From: Saccoglossus kowalevskii
Lineage: Eukaryota; Hemichordata; Enteropneusta; Harrimaniidae
Direction of reading: 5' to 3'
Length of the DNA: 64,000 bases
NCBI RefSeq assembly: GCF_000003605.2
Contig: NW_003133315.1
Location: forward strand, 1 to 64,000
In this document: piece by piece, positions 1 to 13,289 of the stretch
Position numbering within the stretch: position 1 is the first letter of the stretch
How the letters are laid out: every line of letters begins with the position of its first letter
The notes under the pieces: model-generated
What the model was told of the DNA's origin: nothing
Seen by the model: the letters and a program-made list of their open reading frames with translations, nothing else
Database searches by the model: none
Position numbers and translations under genes: made by a program

Positions 1-130
1 CAAATTTAATAAAAGCCAGTTGAAAGCAGCCTATAGATGTTTACATGAACTGACTTTATAATGTTCGAAAACAGCATGCAGTTTTGGAAAAAGCGAAGGA
101 AATGTTGGCGGAGTTGCTTGTATATTTAAC
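1..130 (+). repeat. Partial monomer at left edge (right end of a unit)
   Basis: This is the last 130 bases of a unit whose start lies left of the window. It carries private variants (GCAGCCTATAG, GACTTTATAATG) and the GGAAAAAGCG form of the right end. Confidence 0.95.
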
Positions 131-1066
131 CTAAGTCATTGTCATGACACCCCCTCTGTTAAACTCGAAACAATTAGTAAATGTATCGAGAATGCCTCAT
201 AAATAAGCAGATTATCACAACAGCCAACCGAAAATTCGACAACAAACTGCTTACAAAGTTGTGAAAAGCGATTGCAAAATGGTTTGTTTCAATCGGGATT
301 GTTACCAGATATATCATATTAACAATTACCATAGTTAAAAGTTCGAAAATGTGTATAAATATTTCGTGAATTACTGTTAAATTACCGTAGTGTTACTCCG
401 AGTAAGTAGAGGTCATAGGTCAAATATGGAAGGTACTTTGTGCCAGCGATAACGATTTTAAAACATTTAAAATCATAAAATATCCGCCAATTTGGCTTAA
501 CTTTAAATAATTCATGCAGCTGTATGTTTAGATGACCGCCATAAGTTGAAAGTAAAGCGCGATCGGGCGTGGTTAGTACTTGCATGGGAGACTCCCTGAG
601 TAAATGAGCCATTGATTTTTCTTTCATCACACTCACACACATAGTAAAGATATAAGGCAACGCTCCTGCATCCTTCCTTACTGTGATGGCAATTATTTAT
701 AGCGGACTTTTTGTAACTATTTTAATTAAGGAAAAGTTTTCAAATTCCTTCTAATTTTCTAGAACAAGTTGTAGATGCTGTCGGTACGTAGTAGGTTTTA
801 AGATGTTAACACACCGTGTAAAGTTGTTCAAAGTGATTGCAAAGTTATGGAAAGTTATTGCAAAGTTCGTTGATGTATTGGTATGTATGACCTAAGTTGT
901 TGGCATATAGAAACGCGCAGTGGTAAAGTCGAACAATTTAATAAAAGCCAGTTCAAAGCAGCATATAGATGTTTACATGAACTCACTGTAAAATGTTAGA
1001 AAACAGCATGCAATGTTCAAGTAAAAAAGCGAAGGAAATTTTGGCGGAGTTGCTTGTATATTAAAC
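131..1066 (+). repeat. Monomer 1, subfamily Y, short form, tail T (936 bp)
   Basis: It has the Y marks AAATCATAAAAT and CGCCATAAGTTG. Its left part is unusual (CACCCCCTCTGTTAAACTCG), so the 67-codon frame found in most units is lost here while the 92-codon frame at 382-660 is kept. Confidence 0.95.
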
Positions 1067-2014
1067 CTAAGTCATCGTCATGACACCCCCGCAGTTAAAT
1101 TTCGAAAACAATAAGTAAATGTATCGAGAATGCCTCATAAATAAGCAGATTATCACAACAGCCAACCGAAAATTCGACAACAAACTGCTTACAAAGTTGA
1201 GAAAAGCGATTGCAAAGTGGCTTGTCTCAATCGGTATTGTTACCTGAGATATCATATTAACAATTACCATAGTTAAAAGTTCGAAAATGTGTATAAATAT
1301 TTCGTGAATTACTGTTAAATTACCGTAGTGTTACTCCGAGTAAGTAGAGGTCATAGGTCAAATATAGAAGGTACTTTGTGCCAGCGATAATGATGTTAAA
1401 ACATTTAAAAACATGAAATACCCGCCAATTTGGCTTAACTTTAAATAATTTATGCAGCTGTATGTTTAGATGACTGCCAAAAGTTCAAAGTAAAGCGCGA
1501 TCGGGCGTGGTTAGTACTTCCATGGGAGACTCCCTGAGTAAATGAGCCATTGATTTTTCTTTCATCACACTCACACACATAGTAAAGATATAAAGCAAAG
1601 CTCTTGCATCCTTCCTTACTGTGATGGCAGTTATTTATAGTGGAAAATCGTGGACTTTTTGTAACTATTTTAATTAAGGAAAAGTTTTCAAATTCCTTCT
1701 AATTTTCTAGAACAAGTTGTAGATGCTGTCGGTACGTAGTAGGTTTTAAGATGTTAACACACCGTGTAAAGTTGTTCAAAGTGATTGCAAAGTTATGGAA
1801 AGTTATTGCAAAGTTCGTTGATGTATTGGTATGTATGACCTAAGTTCTTGGCATATAGAAACGCGCAGTGGTAAAGTCGAACAATTTAATAAAAGCCAGT
1901 TCAGAGCAGCATATAGATGTTTACATGAACTCACTGTAAAATGTTAGAAAACAGCATGCAATGTTCAAGTAAAAAAGCGAAGGAAATTTTGGCGGAGTTG
2001 CTTGTATATTAAAC
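1067..2014 (+). repeat. Monomer 2, mixed subfamily, long form, tail T (948 bp)
   Basis: It shares CTTGTCTCAATCGG with monomer 47. The middle is a mosaic: N-like TAGAAGGTAC and AATGATGTT, then Q-like TTTGGCTTAAC, then TGACTGCC as in monomers 54 and 58. The 10-bp extra step lies at 1640-1649. Confidence 0.95.
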
Positions 2015-2950
2015 CTAAGTCATCGTCATGACACCCCCGCAGTTAAATTTCGAAAACAATAAGTAAATGTATCGAGAATGCCTCATAAATAAGCAGATTA
2101 TCACAACAGCCAACCGAAAATTCGACAACAAACTGCTTACAAAGTTGTGAAAAGCGATTGCAAAGTGGCTTGTTCAATCGGTATTGTTACTGAGATATTA
2201 TATTAACAATTACCATAGTTAAAAGTTCGAAAATGTGTATAAATATTTCGTGAATTGCTGTTAAATTACCGTAGTGTTACTCCGAGTAAGTAGAGGTCAT
2301 AGGTCAAATATGGAAGGTACTTTGTGCCAGCGATATCGATTTTAAAACATTTAAAAACATAAAATACCCGCCAATTTGGCTAAACTTTAAATAATTCATG
2401 CAGCTGTATGTTTAGATGACCGCCATAAGTTGAAAGTAAAGCGCGATCGGGCGTGGTTAGTACTTGCATGGGAGACTCCCTGAGTAAATGAGCCATTGAT
2501 TTTTCTTTCATCACACTCACACACATAGTAAAGATATAAGGCAACGCTCCTGCATCCTTCCTTACTGTGATGGCAATTATTTATAGTGGACTTTTTGTAA
2601 CTATTTTAATTAAGGAAAAGTTTTCAAATTCCTTCTAATTTTCTAGAACAAGTTGTAGATGCTGTCGGTACGTAGTAGGTTTTAAGATGTTAACACACCG
2701 TGTAAAGTTGTTCAAAGTGATTGCAAAGTTATGGAAAGTTATTGCAAAGTTCGTTGATGTATTGGTATGTATGACCTAAGTTGTTGGCATATAGAAACGC
2801 GCAGTGGTAAAGTCGAACAATTTAATAAAAGCCAGTTCAAAGCAGCATATAGATGTTTACATGAACTCACTGTAAAAGGTTAGAAAACAGCATGCAATGT
2901 TCAAGTAAAAAAGCGAAGGAAATTTTGGCGGAGTTGCTTGTATATTAAAC
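2015..2950 (+). repeat. Monomer 3, subfamily C, short form, tail T (936 bp)
   Basis: GATATCGATTTT and GGCTAAACTT are shared with monomer 7, about 3.75 kb (four units) away. Two one-base losses in runs near 2171-2192 explain the 936-bp length. Confidence 0.95.
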
Positions 2951-3888
2951 CTAAGTCATCGTCATGACACCCCCGCAGTTAAATTTCGAAAACAATAAGT
3001 AAATGTATCGAGAATGCCTCATAAATAAGCAGATTATCACAACAGCCAACCGAAAATTCGACAACAAACTGCTTACAAAGTTGTGAAAAGCGATTGCAAA
3101 GTGGCTTGTTTCAATCGGTATTGTTACCTGAGATATCATATTAACAATTACCATAGTTAAAAGTTCGAAAATGTGTATAAATATTTCGTGAATTGCTGTT
3201 AAATTACCGTAGTGTTACTCCGAGTAAGTAGAGGTCATAGGTCAAATATGGAAGGTACTTTGTGCCAGCGATAACGATTTTAAAACATTTAAAAACATAA
3301 AATACCCGCCAATTTGGCTAAACTTTAAATAATTCATGCAGCTGTATGTTTAGATGACCGCCATAATTTGAAAGTAAAGCGCGATATGGCGTGGTTAGTA
3401 CTTGCATGGGAGACTCCCTGAGTAAATGAGCCATTGATTTTTCTTTCATCACACTCACACACATAGTAAAGATATAAGGCAACGCTCCTGCATCCTTCCT
3501 TACTGTGATGGCAATTATTTATAGTGGACTTTTTGTAACTATTTTAATTAAGGAAAAGTTTTCAAATTCCTTCTAATTTTCTAGAACAAGTTGTAGATGC
3601 TGTCGGTACGTAGTAGGTTTTATAATGTTAACACACCGTGTAAAGTTGTTCAAAGTGATTGCAAAGTTATGGAAAGTTATTGCAAAGTTCGTTGATGTAT
3701 TGTTATGTATGACCTAAGTTGTTGGCATATAGAAACGCGCAGTGGTAAAGTCGAACAATTTAATAAAAGCCAGTTCAAAGCAGCATATAGATGTTTACAT
3801 GAACTCACTGTAAAATGTTAGAAAACAGCATGCAATGTTCAAGTAAAAAAGCGAAGGAAATTTTGGCGGAGTTGCTTGTATATTAAAC
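2951..3888 (+). repeat. Monomer 4, subfamily C, short form, tail T (938 bp)
   Basis: GGCTAAACTT is present. GCGATATGGCG replaces the usual GCGATCGGGCG, removing the CGATCG palindrome. CCATAATTTG and TTATAATG are private changes. Confidence 0.95.
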
Positions 3889-4823
3889 CTAAGTCATCGT
3901 CATGACTCCCCCGCAGTTAAATTTCGAAAACAGTAAGTAAATGTATCGAGAATGCCTCATAAATAAGCAGATTATCACAACAGCCAACCGAAAATTCGAC
4001 AACAAACTGCTTACAAAGTTGTGAAAAGCGATTGCAAAGTTGCTTGTTTCAATCGGTATTGTTACCTGAGATATCATATTAACAATTACCATAGTTAAAA
4101 GTTCGAAAATGTGTATAAATATTTCGTGAATTGCTGTTAAATTACCGTAGTGTTACTCCGAGTAAGTAGAGGTCATAGGTCAAATATGGAAGGTACTTTG
4201 TGCCAGCGATAACGATTTTAAAACATTTAAAAACATAAAATACCCGCCAATTTGGCTTAACTTTAAATAATTCATGCAGCTGTATGTTTAGATGGCCGCC
4301 AAAAGTTGAAAGTAAAGCGCGATCGGGCGTGGTTAGTACTTGCATGGGAGACTCCCTGAGTAAATGAGCCATTGATTTTTCTTTCATCACACTCACACAC
4401 ATAGTAAAGATATAAGGCAACGCTCCTGCATCCTTCCTTACTGTGATGGCAATTATTTATAGTGGACTTTTTGTAACTATTTTAATTATGGAAAAGTTTT
4501 CAAATTCCTTCTAATTTTCTAGAACAAGTTGTAGATGCTGTCGGTACGTAGTAGGTTTAAGATGTTAACACACCGAGTAAAGTTGTTCAAAGTGATTGCA
4601 AAGTTATGCAAAGTTATGCAAAGTTCGTTGATGTATTGGTATGTATGACCTAAGTTGTTGGCATATAGAAACGTGCAGTGGTAAAGTCGAACAATTTAAT
4701 AAAAGCCAGTTCAAAGCAGCATATAGATGTTTACATGAACTCACTGTAAAATGTTAGAAAACAACATGCAATGTTCAAGTAAAAAGCGAAGTAAATTTTG
4801 GCGGAGTTGCTTGTATATTAAAC
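3889..4823 (+). repeat. Monomer 5, subfamily Q, short form, mixed tail (935 bp)
   Basis: GATGGCCGCC is shared only with monomer 16. The AAAGTT mini-repeat has lost a base (TTATGCAAAGTTATGC), one of three small losses that give 935 bp. Confidence 0.95.
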
Positions 4824-5761
4824 CTAAGTCATCGTCATGACACCCCCGCAGTTAAATTTCGAAAACAATAAGTAAATGTATCGAGAATGCCTCATAAATA
4901 AGCAGATTATCACAACAGCCAACCGAAAATTCGACAACAAACTGCTTACAAAGTTGTGAAAAGCGATTGCAAAGTTGCTTGTTTCAATCGGTATTGTTAC
5001 CTGAGATATCATATTAACAATTACCATAGTTAAAAGTTCGAAAATGTGGATAAATATTTCGTGAATTGTTGTTAAATTACCGTAGTGTTACTCCGAGTAA
5101 GTAGAGGTCATAGGTCAAATATGGAAGGTACTTTGTGCCAGCGATAACGATTTTAAAACATTTAAAAACATAAAATACCCGCCAATTTGGCTTAACTTTA
5201 AATAATTCATGCAGCTCTATGTTTAGATGACCGCCAAAAGTTGAAAGTAAAGCGCGATCGGGCGTGGTTAGTACTTGCATGGGAGACTCCCTGAGTAAAT
5301 GAGCCATTGATTTTTCTTTCATCACACTCACACACATAGTAAAGATATAAGGCAACGCTCCTGCATCCTTCCTTACTGTGATGGCAATTATTTATAGTGG
5401 ACTTGTTGTAACTATTTTAATTAAGGAAAAGTTTTCAAATTCCTTCTAATTTTCTAGAACAAGTTGTAGATGCTGTCGGTACGTAGTAGGTTTTAAGATG
5501 TTAACACACCGTGTAAAGTTGTTCAAAGTGATTGCAAAGTTATGCAAAGTTATTGCAAAGTTCGTTGATGTATTGGTATGTATGACCTAAGTTGTTGGCA
5601 TATAGAAACGTGCAGTGGTAAAGTCGAACAATTTAATAAAAGCCAGTTCAAAGCAGCATATAGATGTTTACATGAACTCACTGTAAAATGTTAGAAAACA
5701 GCATGCAATGTTCAAGTAAAAAAGCGAAGTAAATTTTGGCGGAGTTGCTTGTATATTAAAC
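4824..5761 (+). repeat. Monomer 6, subfamily EK, short form, mixed tail (938 bp)
   Basis: ATGTGGATAAAT is shared with monomer 30, GGACTTGTTG and AACGTGCAG with monomer 29. The right part pairs CTGTCGG with TTATGCAAAG, a recombinant-looking tail. Confidence 0.95.
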
Positions 5762-6699
5762 CTAAGTCATCGTCATGACACCCCCGCAGTTAAATTTCGA
5801 AAACAATAAGTAAATGTATCGAGAATGCCTCATAAATAAGCAGATTATCACAACAGCCAACCGAAAATTCGACAACAAACTGCTTACAAAGTTGTGAAAA
5901 GCGATTGCAAAGTTGCTTGTTTCAATCGGTATTGTTACCTGAGATATCATATTAACAATTACCATAGTTAAAAGTTCGAAAATGTGTATAAATATTTCGT
6001 GAATTGCTGTTAAATTACCGTAGTGTTACTCCGAGTAAGTAGAGGTCATAGGTCAAATATGGAAGGTACTTTGTGCCAGCGATATCGATTTTAAAACATT
6101 TAAAAACATAAAATACCCGCCAATTTGGCTAAACTTTAAATAATTCATGCAGCTGTATGTTTAGATGACCGCCATAAGTTGAAAGTAAAGCGCGATCGGG
6201 CGTGGTTAGTATTTGCATGGGAGACTCCCTGAGTAAATGAGCCATTGATTTTTCTTTCATCACACTCACACACATAGTAAAGATATAAGGCAACGCTCCT
6301 GCCTCCTTCCTTACTGTGATGGCAATTATTTATAGTGGACTTTTTGTAACTATTTTAATTAAGGAAAAGTTTTCAAATTCCTTCTAATTTTCTAGAACAA
6401 GTTGTAGATGCTGTCGGTACGTAGTAGGTTTTAAGATGTTAACACACCGTGTAAAGTTGTTCAAAGTGATTGCAAAGTTATGGAAAGTTATTGCAAAGTT
6501 CGTTGATGTATTGGTATGTATGACCTAAGTTGTTGGCATATAGAAACGCGCAGTGGTAAAGTCGAACAATTTAATAAAAGCCAGTTCAAAGCAGCATATA
6601 GATGTTTACATGAACTCACTGTAAAATGTTAGAAAACAGCATGCAATGTTCAAGTAAAAAAGCGAAGGAAATTTTGGCGGAGTTGCTTGTATATTAAAC
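5762..6699 (+). repeat. Monomer 7, subfamily C, short form, tail T (938 bp)
   Basis: GATATCGATTTT and GGCTAAACTT match monomer 3. Private changes include GTATTTGCATGG and GCCTCCTTCC. Confidence 0.95.
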
Positions 6700-7647
6700 C
6701 TAAGTCATCGTCATGACACCCCCGCAGTTAAATTTCGAAAACAATAAGTAAATGTATCGAGAATGCCTCATAAATAAGCAGATTATCACAACAGCCAACC
6801 GAAAATTCGACAACAAACTGCTTACAAAGTTGTGAAAAGCGATTGCAAAGTGGCTTGTTTCAATCGGTATTGTTACCTGAGGTATCATATTAACAATTAC
6901 CATAGTTAAAAGTTCGAAAATATGTATAAATATTTCGTGAATTGCTGTTAAATTACCGTAGTGTTACTCCGAGTAAGTAGAGGTCATAGGTCAAATATAG
7001 AAGGTACTTTGTGCCAGCGATAATGATGTTAAAACATTTAAAAACATGAAATACCCGCCAATTCGGATTAACTTTAAATAATTCATGCAGCTGTGTGTTT
7101 AGATGACCGCCAAAAGTTGAAAGTAAAGCGCGATCGGGCGTGGTTAGTACTTGCATGGGAGACTCCATGAGTAAATGAGCCATTGATTTTTCTTTCATTA
7201 CACTCACACACATAGTAAAGATATAAGACAACGCTCCTGCATCCTTCCTTACTGTGATGGCAGTTATTGATAGTGGAAAATCGTGGACTTTTTGTAACTA
7301 TTTTAATTAAGGAAAAGTTTTCAAATTCCTTCTAATTTTCTAGAACAAGTTGTAGATGCTGTCGGTACGTAGTAGGTTTTAAGATGTTAACACACCGTGT
7401 AAAGTTGTTCAAAGTGATTGCAAAGTTATGGAAAGTTATTGCAAAGTTCGTTGATGTATTGTTATGTATGACCTAAGTTGTTGGCATATAGAAACGCGCA
7501 GTGGTAAAGTCGAACAATTTAATAAAAGCCACTTCAAAGCAGCATATAGATGTTTACATGAACTCACTGTAAAATGTTAGAAAACAGCATGCAATGTTCA
7601 AGTAAAAAAGCGAAGGAAATTTTGGCGGAGTTGCTTGTATATTAAAC
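6700..7647 (+). repeat. Monomer 8, subfamily N, long form, tail T (948 bp)
   Basis: This is an N middle with CTCCATGAG. GAGGTATC is shared only with monomer 32. TTATTGATAG removes the minus-strand TATAAATA present in most units. Confidence 0.95.
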
Positions 7648-8581
7648 CTAAGTCATCGTCATGACACCCCCGCAGTTAAATTTCGAAAACAATAAGTAAA
7701 TGTATCGAGAATGCCTCATAAATAAGCAGATTATCACAACAGCCAACCGAAAATTCGACAACAAACTGCTTACAAAGTTGTGAAAAGCGATTGCAAAGTG
7801 GCTTGTTTCAATCGGTATTGTTACCTGAGATATCATATTAACAATTACCATAGTTAAAAGTTCGAAAATGTGTATAAATATTTCGTGAATTGCTGTTAAA
7901 TTACCGTAGTGTTACTCCGAGTAAGTAGAGGTCATAGTCAAATATGGAAGTACTTTGTGCCAGCGATAACGATTTTAAAACATTTAAAACATAAAATACC
8001 CGCCAATTTGGCTTAACTTTAAATAATTCATGCAGCTTTATGTTTAGATGACCGCCAAAAGTTGAAAGTAAAGCGCGATCGGGCGTGGTTAGTACTTGCA
8101 TGGGAGACTCCCTGAGTAAATGAGCCATTGATTTTTCTTTCATCACACTCACACACATAGTAAAGATATAAGGCAACGCTCCTGCATCCTTCCTTACTGT
8201 GATGGCAGTTATTTATAGTGGACTTTTTGTAACTATTTTAATTAAGGAAAAGTTTTCAAATTCCTTCTAATTTTCTAGAACAAGTTGTAGATGCTGACGG
8301 TACGTAGTAGGTTTAAGATGTTAACACACCGTGTAAAGTTGTTCAAAGTGATTGCAAAGTTATGTAAAGTTATTGCAAAGTTCGTTGATGTATTGGTATG
8401 TATGACCTAAGTTGTTGGCATATTGAAACGCGCAGTGGTAAAGTCGAACAATTTAATAAAAGCCAGTTCAAAGCAGCATATAGATGTTTACATGAACTCA
8501 CTGTAAAATGTTAGAAAACAGCATGCAATGTTCAAGTAAAAAAGCGAAGGAAATTTTGGCGGAGTTGCTTGTATATTAAAC
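7648..8581 (+). repeat. Monomer 9, Q-like, short form (934 bp), indel cluster
   Basis: Three run-shortening losses fall within about 70 bases near 7,935-8,000, and another (GGTTTAAGATG) in the tail, giving 934 bp. The tail is CTGACGG with TTATGTAAAG, as in monomer 10. Confidence 0.93.
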
Positions 8582-9518
8582 CTAAGTCATCGTCATGACA
8601 CCCCCGCAGTTAAATTTCGAAAACAATAAGTAAATGTATCGAGAATGCCTCATAAATAAGCAGATTATCACAACAGCCAACCGAAAATTCGACAACAAAC
8701 TGCTTACAAAGTTGTGAAAAGCGATTGCAAAGTTGCTTGTTTCAATCGGTATTGTTACCTGAAATATCATATTAAGAATTACCATAGTTAAAAGTTCGAA
8801 AATGTGTATAAATATTTCGTGAATTGCTGTAAAATTACCGTAGTGTTACTCCATGTAAGTAGAGGTCATAGGTCAAATATCGAAGGTATTTTGTGCCAGC
8901 GATAATGATGTTAAAACATTTAAAAACATAAAATACCCGCCAATTCGGATTGACTTTAAATAATTCATGCAGCTGTGTGTTTAGGTGAACGCCAAATGTT
9001 TAAAGTAAAGCGCGATCGGGCGTGGTTAGTACTTGCATGGGAGACTCCCTGAGTAAATGAGCCATTGATTTTTCTTTCATCACACTCACACACATAGTAA
9101 AGATATAAGGCAACGCTCCTGCATCCTTCCTTACTGTGATGGCAGTTATTTATAGTGGCCTTTTTGTAACTATTTTAATTAAGGAAAAGTTTTCAAATTC
9201 CTTCTAATTTTCTAGAACAAGTTGTAGATGCTGACGGTACGTAGTAGGTTTAAGATGTTAACACACCGTGTAAAGTTGTTCAAAGTGATTGCAAAGTTAT
9301 GTAAAGTTATTGCAAAGTTCGTTGATGTATTGGTATGTATGACCTAAGTTGTTGGCATATAGAAACGCGCAGTGGTAAAGTCGAACAATTTAATAAAAGC
9401 CAGTTCAAAGCAGCATATAGATGTTTACATGAACTCACTGTAAAATGTTAGAAAACAGCATGCAATGTTCAAGTAAAAAAGCGAAGGAAATTTTGGCGGA
9501 GTTGCTTGTATATTAAAC
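8582..9518 (+). repeat. Monomer 10, subfamily G, short form (937 bp)
   Basis: G marks include GGTGAACGCC and AATGTTTAAAG, with CCATGTAAG. It is one of the few short-form units with CTGACGG. GTGGCCTTTTTG is private. The long minus-strand frame is absent, as in all G units. Confidence 0.95.
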
Positions 9519-10455
9519 CTAAGTCATCGTCATGACACCCCCGCAGTTAAATTTCGAAAACAATAAGTAAATATATCGAGAATGCCTCATAAATAAGCAG
9601 ATTATCACAACAGCCAACCGAAAATTCGACAACAAACTGCTTACAAAGTTGTGAAAAGCGATTGCAAAGTTGCTTGTATCAATCGGTATTGTTACCTGAG
9701 ATATCATATTAACAATTACCATAGTTAAAAGTTCGAAAATGTGTATAAATATTTCGTGAATTGCTGTAAAATTACCGTAGTGTTACTCCAAGTAAGTAGA
9801 GGTCATAGGTCAAATATCGAAGGTACTTTGTGCCAGCGATAACGATTTTAAAACATTTAAAAACATAAAATACCCGCCAATTTGGCTTAACTTTAAATAA
9901 TTCATGCAGCTGTATGTTTAGATGACCGCCAAAAGTTTAAAGTAAAGCGCGATCGGGCGTGGTTAGTACTTGCATGGGAGACTCCCTGAGTAAATGAGCC
10001 TTTGATTTTTCTTTCATCACACTCACACACATAGTAAAGATATAAGGCAACGCTCCTGCATCCTTCCTTACTGTGATGGCAATTATTTATAGTGGACTTT
10101 TTGTAACTATTTTAATTAAGGAAAAGTTTTCAAATTCCTTCTAATTTTCTAGAACAAGTTGTAGATGCTGTCGGTACGTAGTAGGATTTAAGATGTTAAC
10201 ACACCGTGTAACGTTGTTCAAAGTGATTGCAAAGTTATGCAAAGTTATTGCAAAGTTCGTTGATGTATTGGTATGTATGACCTAAGTTGTTGGCATATAG
10301 AAACGCGCAGTGGTAAAGTCGAACAATTTAATAAAAGCCAGTTCAAAGCAGCATATAGATGTTTACATGAACTCACTGTAAAATGTTAGAAAACAGCATG
10401 CAATGTTCAAGGGAAAAAGCGAAAGAATTTTGGCGGAGTTGCTTGTATATTAAAC
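9519..10455 (+). repeat. Monomer 11, G/Q hybrid, short form (937 bp)
   Basis: The left middle is G-like (CTCCAAGTAAG, TATCGAAGG), the next part Q-like (AACGATTTTAAAAC, GATGACCGCC), then G-like again (AGTTTAAAG). This patchwork suggests short gene-conversion tracts. GAGCCTTTGATT is private. Confidence 0.95.
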
Positions 10456-11400
10456 CTAAGTCATCGTCCTGACACCCCGCAGTAAATTTCGAAAACAATA
10501 ACTAATTGTATCGAGAATGCCTCATAAATAAGCAGATTATCACAACAGCCAACCGAAAATTCGACAACAAACTGCTTACAAAGTTGTGAAAAGCGATTGC
10601 AAAGTTGCTTGTTTCAATCGGTATTGTTATCTGAGATATCATATTAACAATTACCATAGTTAAAAGTTCGAAAATGTGTATAAATATTTCGTGAATTGCT
10701 GTTAAATTACCGCAGTGTTACTCCAAGTTAGTAGAGGTCATAGGTCAAATATCGAAGGTACTTTGTGCCAGCGATAATGATGTTAAAACATTTAAAAACA
10801 TGAAATACCCGCCAATTCGGATTAACTTTAAATAATTCATGCAGCTGTGTGTTTAGGTGAACGCCAAATGTTTAAAGTAAAGCGCGATCGGGCGTGGTTA
10901 GTAATTGCATGGGAGACTCCCCGAGTAAATGAGCCATTGATTTTTCTTTCATCACACTCACACACATAGTAAAGATATAAGGCAACGCTCCTGCATCCTT
11001 CCTTACTGTGATGGCAGTTATTTATAGTGGAAAATCGTGGACTTTTTGTATCTATTTTAATTAAGGAAAAGTTTTCAAATTCCTTCTAATTTTCTAGAAC
11101 AAGTTGTAGATGCTGACGGTACGTAGTAGGTTTTAAGATGTTAACACACCGTGTAAAGTTGTTCAAAGTGATTGCAAAGTTATGCAAAGTTATTGCAAAG
11201 TTCGTTGATGTATTGGTATGTATGACCTAAGTTGTTGGCATATAGAAACGTGCAGTGGTAAAGTCGAACAATTTAATAAAAGCCAGTTCAAAGCAGCATA
11301 TAGATGTTTACATGAACTCACTGTAAAATGTTAGAAAACAACATGCAATGTTCAAGTAAAAAGCGAAGTAAATTTTGGCGGAGTTGCTTGTATATTAAAC
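10456..11400 (+). repeat. Monomer 12, subfamily G, long form, tail A (945 bp)
   Basis: It shares ACCGCAGTG, CTCCCCGAG and GTATCTATTTT with monomer 27, about 14.13 kb away. The left end has run-shortening losses (CACCCCGCAGTAAAT) that break the 67-codon frame. Confidence 0.95.
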
Positions 11401-12341
11401 CTAAGTCATCGTCATGACACCCCCGCAGTTAAATTTCGAAAACAATAAGTAAATGTATCGAGAATGCCTCATAAATAAGCAGATTATCACAACAGCCAAC
11501 CGAAATTCGACAACAAACTGCTTACAAAGTTGTGAAAAGCGATGCAAAGTTGCTGTTTCAATCGGTATGTACTGAGATATCATATAAGAATTACCATAGT
11601 TAAAAGTTCGAAAATGTGTATAAATATTTCGTGAATTGCTGTTAAATTACCGTAGTGTTACTCCGAGTAAGTAGAGGTCATAGGTCAAATATGGAAGGTA
11701 CTTTGTGCCATCGATAACGATTTTAAAACATTTAAAAACATAAAATACCCGCCAATTTGGCTTAACTTTAAATAATTCATGCAGCTCTATGTTTAGATGA
11801 CCGCCAAAAGTTGAAAGTAAAGCGCGATCGGGCGTGGTTAGTACTTGCATGGGAGACTCCCTGAGTAAATGAGCCATTGAATTTTCTTTCATCACACTCA
11901 CACACATAGTAAAGATATAAGGCAACGATCATGCATCCTTCCTTACTGTGATGGCAGTTATTTATAGTGGAAAATCGTGGACTTTTTGTAACTATTTTAA
12001 TTAAGGAAAAGTTTTCAAATTCCTTCTAATTTTCTAGAACAAGTTGTAGATGCTGACGGTACGTAGTAGGTTTTAAGATGTTAACACACCGTGTAAAGTT
12101 GTTCAAAGTGATTGCAAAGTTATGCAATATTATTGCAAAGTTCGTTGATGTATTGGTATGTATGACCTAAGTTGTTGGCATATAGAAACGCGCAGTGGTA
12201 AAGTCGAACAATTTAATAAAAGCCAGTTGAAAGCAGCATATAGATGTTTACATGAACTCACTGTAAAATGTTAGAAAACAGCATGCAATGTTCAAGTAAA
12301 AAAGCGAAGGAAATTTTGGCGGAGTTGCTTGTATATTAAAC
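11401..12341 (+). repeat. Monomer 13, subfamily EK, long form, tail A (941 bp), indel cluster
   Basis: Seven one-base losses in short runs fall between about 11,504 and 11,586, exactly accounting for 941 instead of 948 bp. The left end matches monomer 28 (AACAACATGC in the preceding junction); right of the cluster the unit looks like monomer 14. Confidence 0.93.
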
Positions 12342-13289
12342 CTAAGTCATCGTCATGACACCCCCGCAGTTAAATTTCGAAAACAATAAGTAAATGTATC
12401 GAGAATGCCTCATAAATAAGCAGATTATCACAACAGCCAACCGAAAATTCGACAACAAACTGCTTACAAAGTTGTGAAAAGCGATTGCAAAGTTGCTTGT
12501 TTCAATCGGTATTGTTACCTGAGATATCATATTAAGAATTACCATAGTTAAAAGTTCGAAAATGTGTATAAATATTTCGTGAATTGCTGTTAAATTACCG
12601 TAGTGTTACTCCGAGTAAGTAGAGGTCATAGGTCAAATATGGAAGGTACTTTGTGCCAGCGATAACGATTTTAAAACATTTAAAAACATAAAATACCCGC
12701 CAATTTGGCTTAACTTTAAATAATTCATGCCGCTCTATGTTTAGATGACCGCCAAAAGTTGAAAGTAAAGCGCGATCGGGCGTGGTTAGTACTTGCATGG
12801 GAGACTCCCTGAGTAAATGAGCCATTGAATTTTCTTTCATCACACTCACACACATAGTAAAGATATAAGGCAACGCTCCTGCATCCTTCCTTACTGTGAT
12901 GGCAGTTATTTATAGTGGAAAATCGTGGACTTTTTGTAACTATTTTAATTAAGGAAAAGTTTTCAAATTCCTTCTAATTTTCTAGAACAAGTTGTAGATG
13001 CTGACGGTACGTAGTAGGTTTTAAGATGTTAACACACCGTGTAAAGTTGTTCAAAGTGATTGCAAAGTTATGCAAAGTTATTGCAAAGTTCGTTGATGTA
13101 TTGGTATGTATGACCTAAGTTGTTGGCATATAGAAACGCGCAGTGGTAAAGTCGAACAATTTAATAAAAGCCAGTTCAAAGCAGCATATAGATGTTTACA
13201 TGAACTGACTGTAAAATGTTAGAAAACAGCATGCAATATTCAAGGGAAAAAGCGAAGGAAATGATGGCGGAGTTGCTTGTATATTAAAC
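12342..13289 (+). repeat. Monomer 14, subfamily EK, long form, tail A (948 bp)
   Basis: It carries ATTAAGAATT like monomers 16, 41, 46, 56, 57 and 66, and a private GCCGCTCTATG. The right end switches to GCAATATTCAAGGG and GATGGCGG, shared with the end of monomer 50. Confidence 0.95.
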
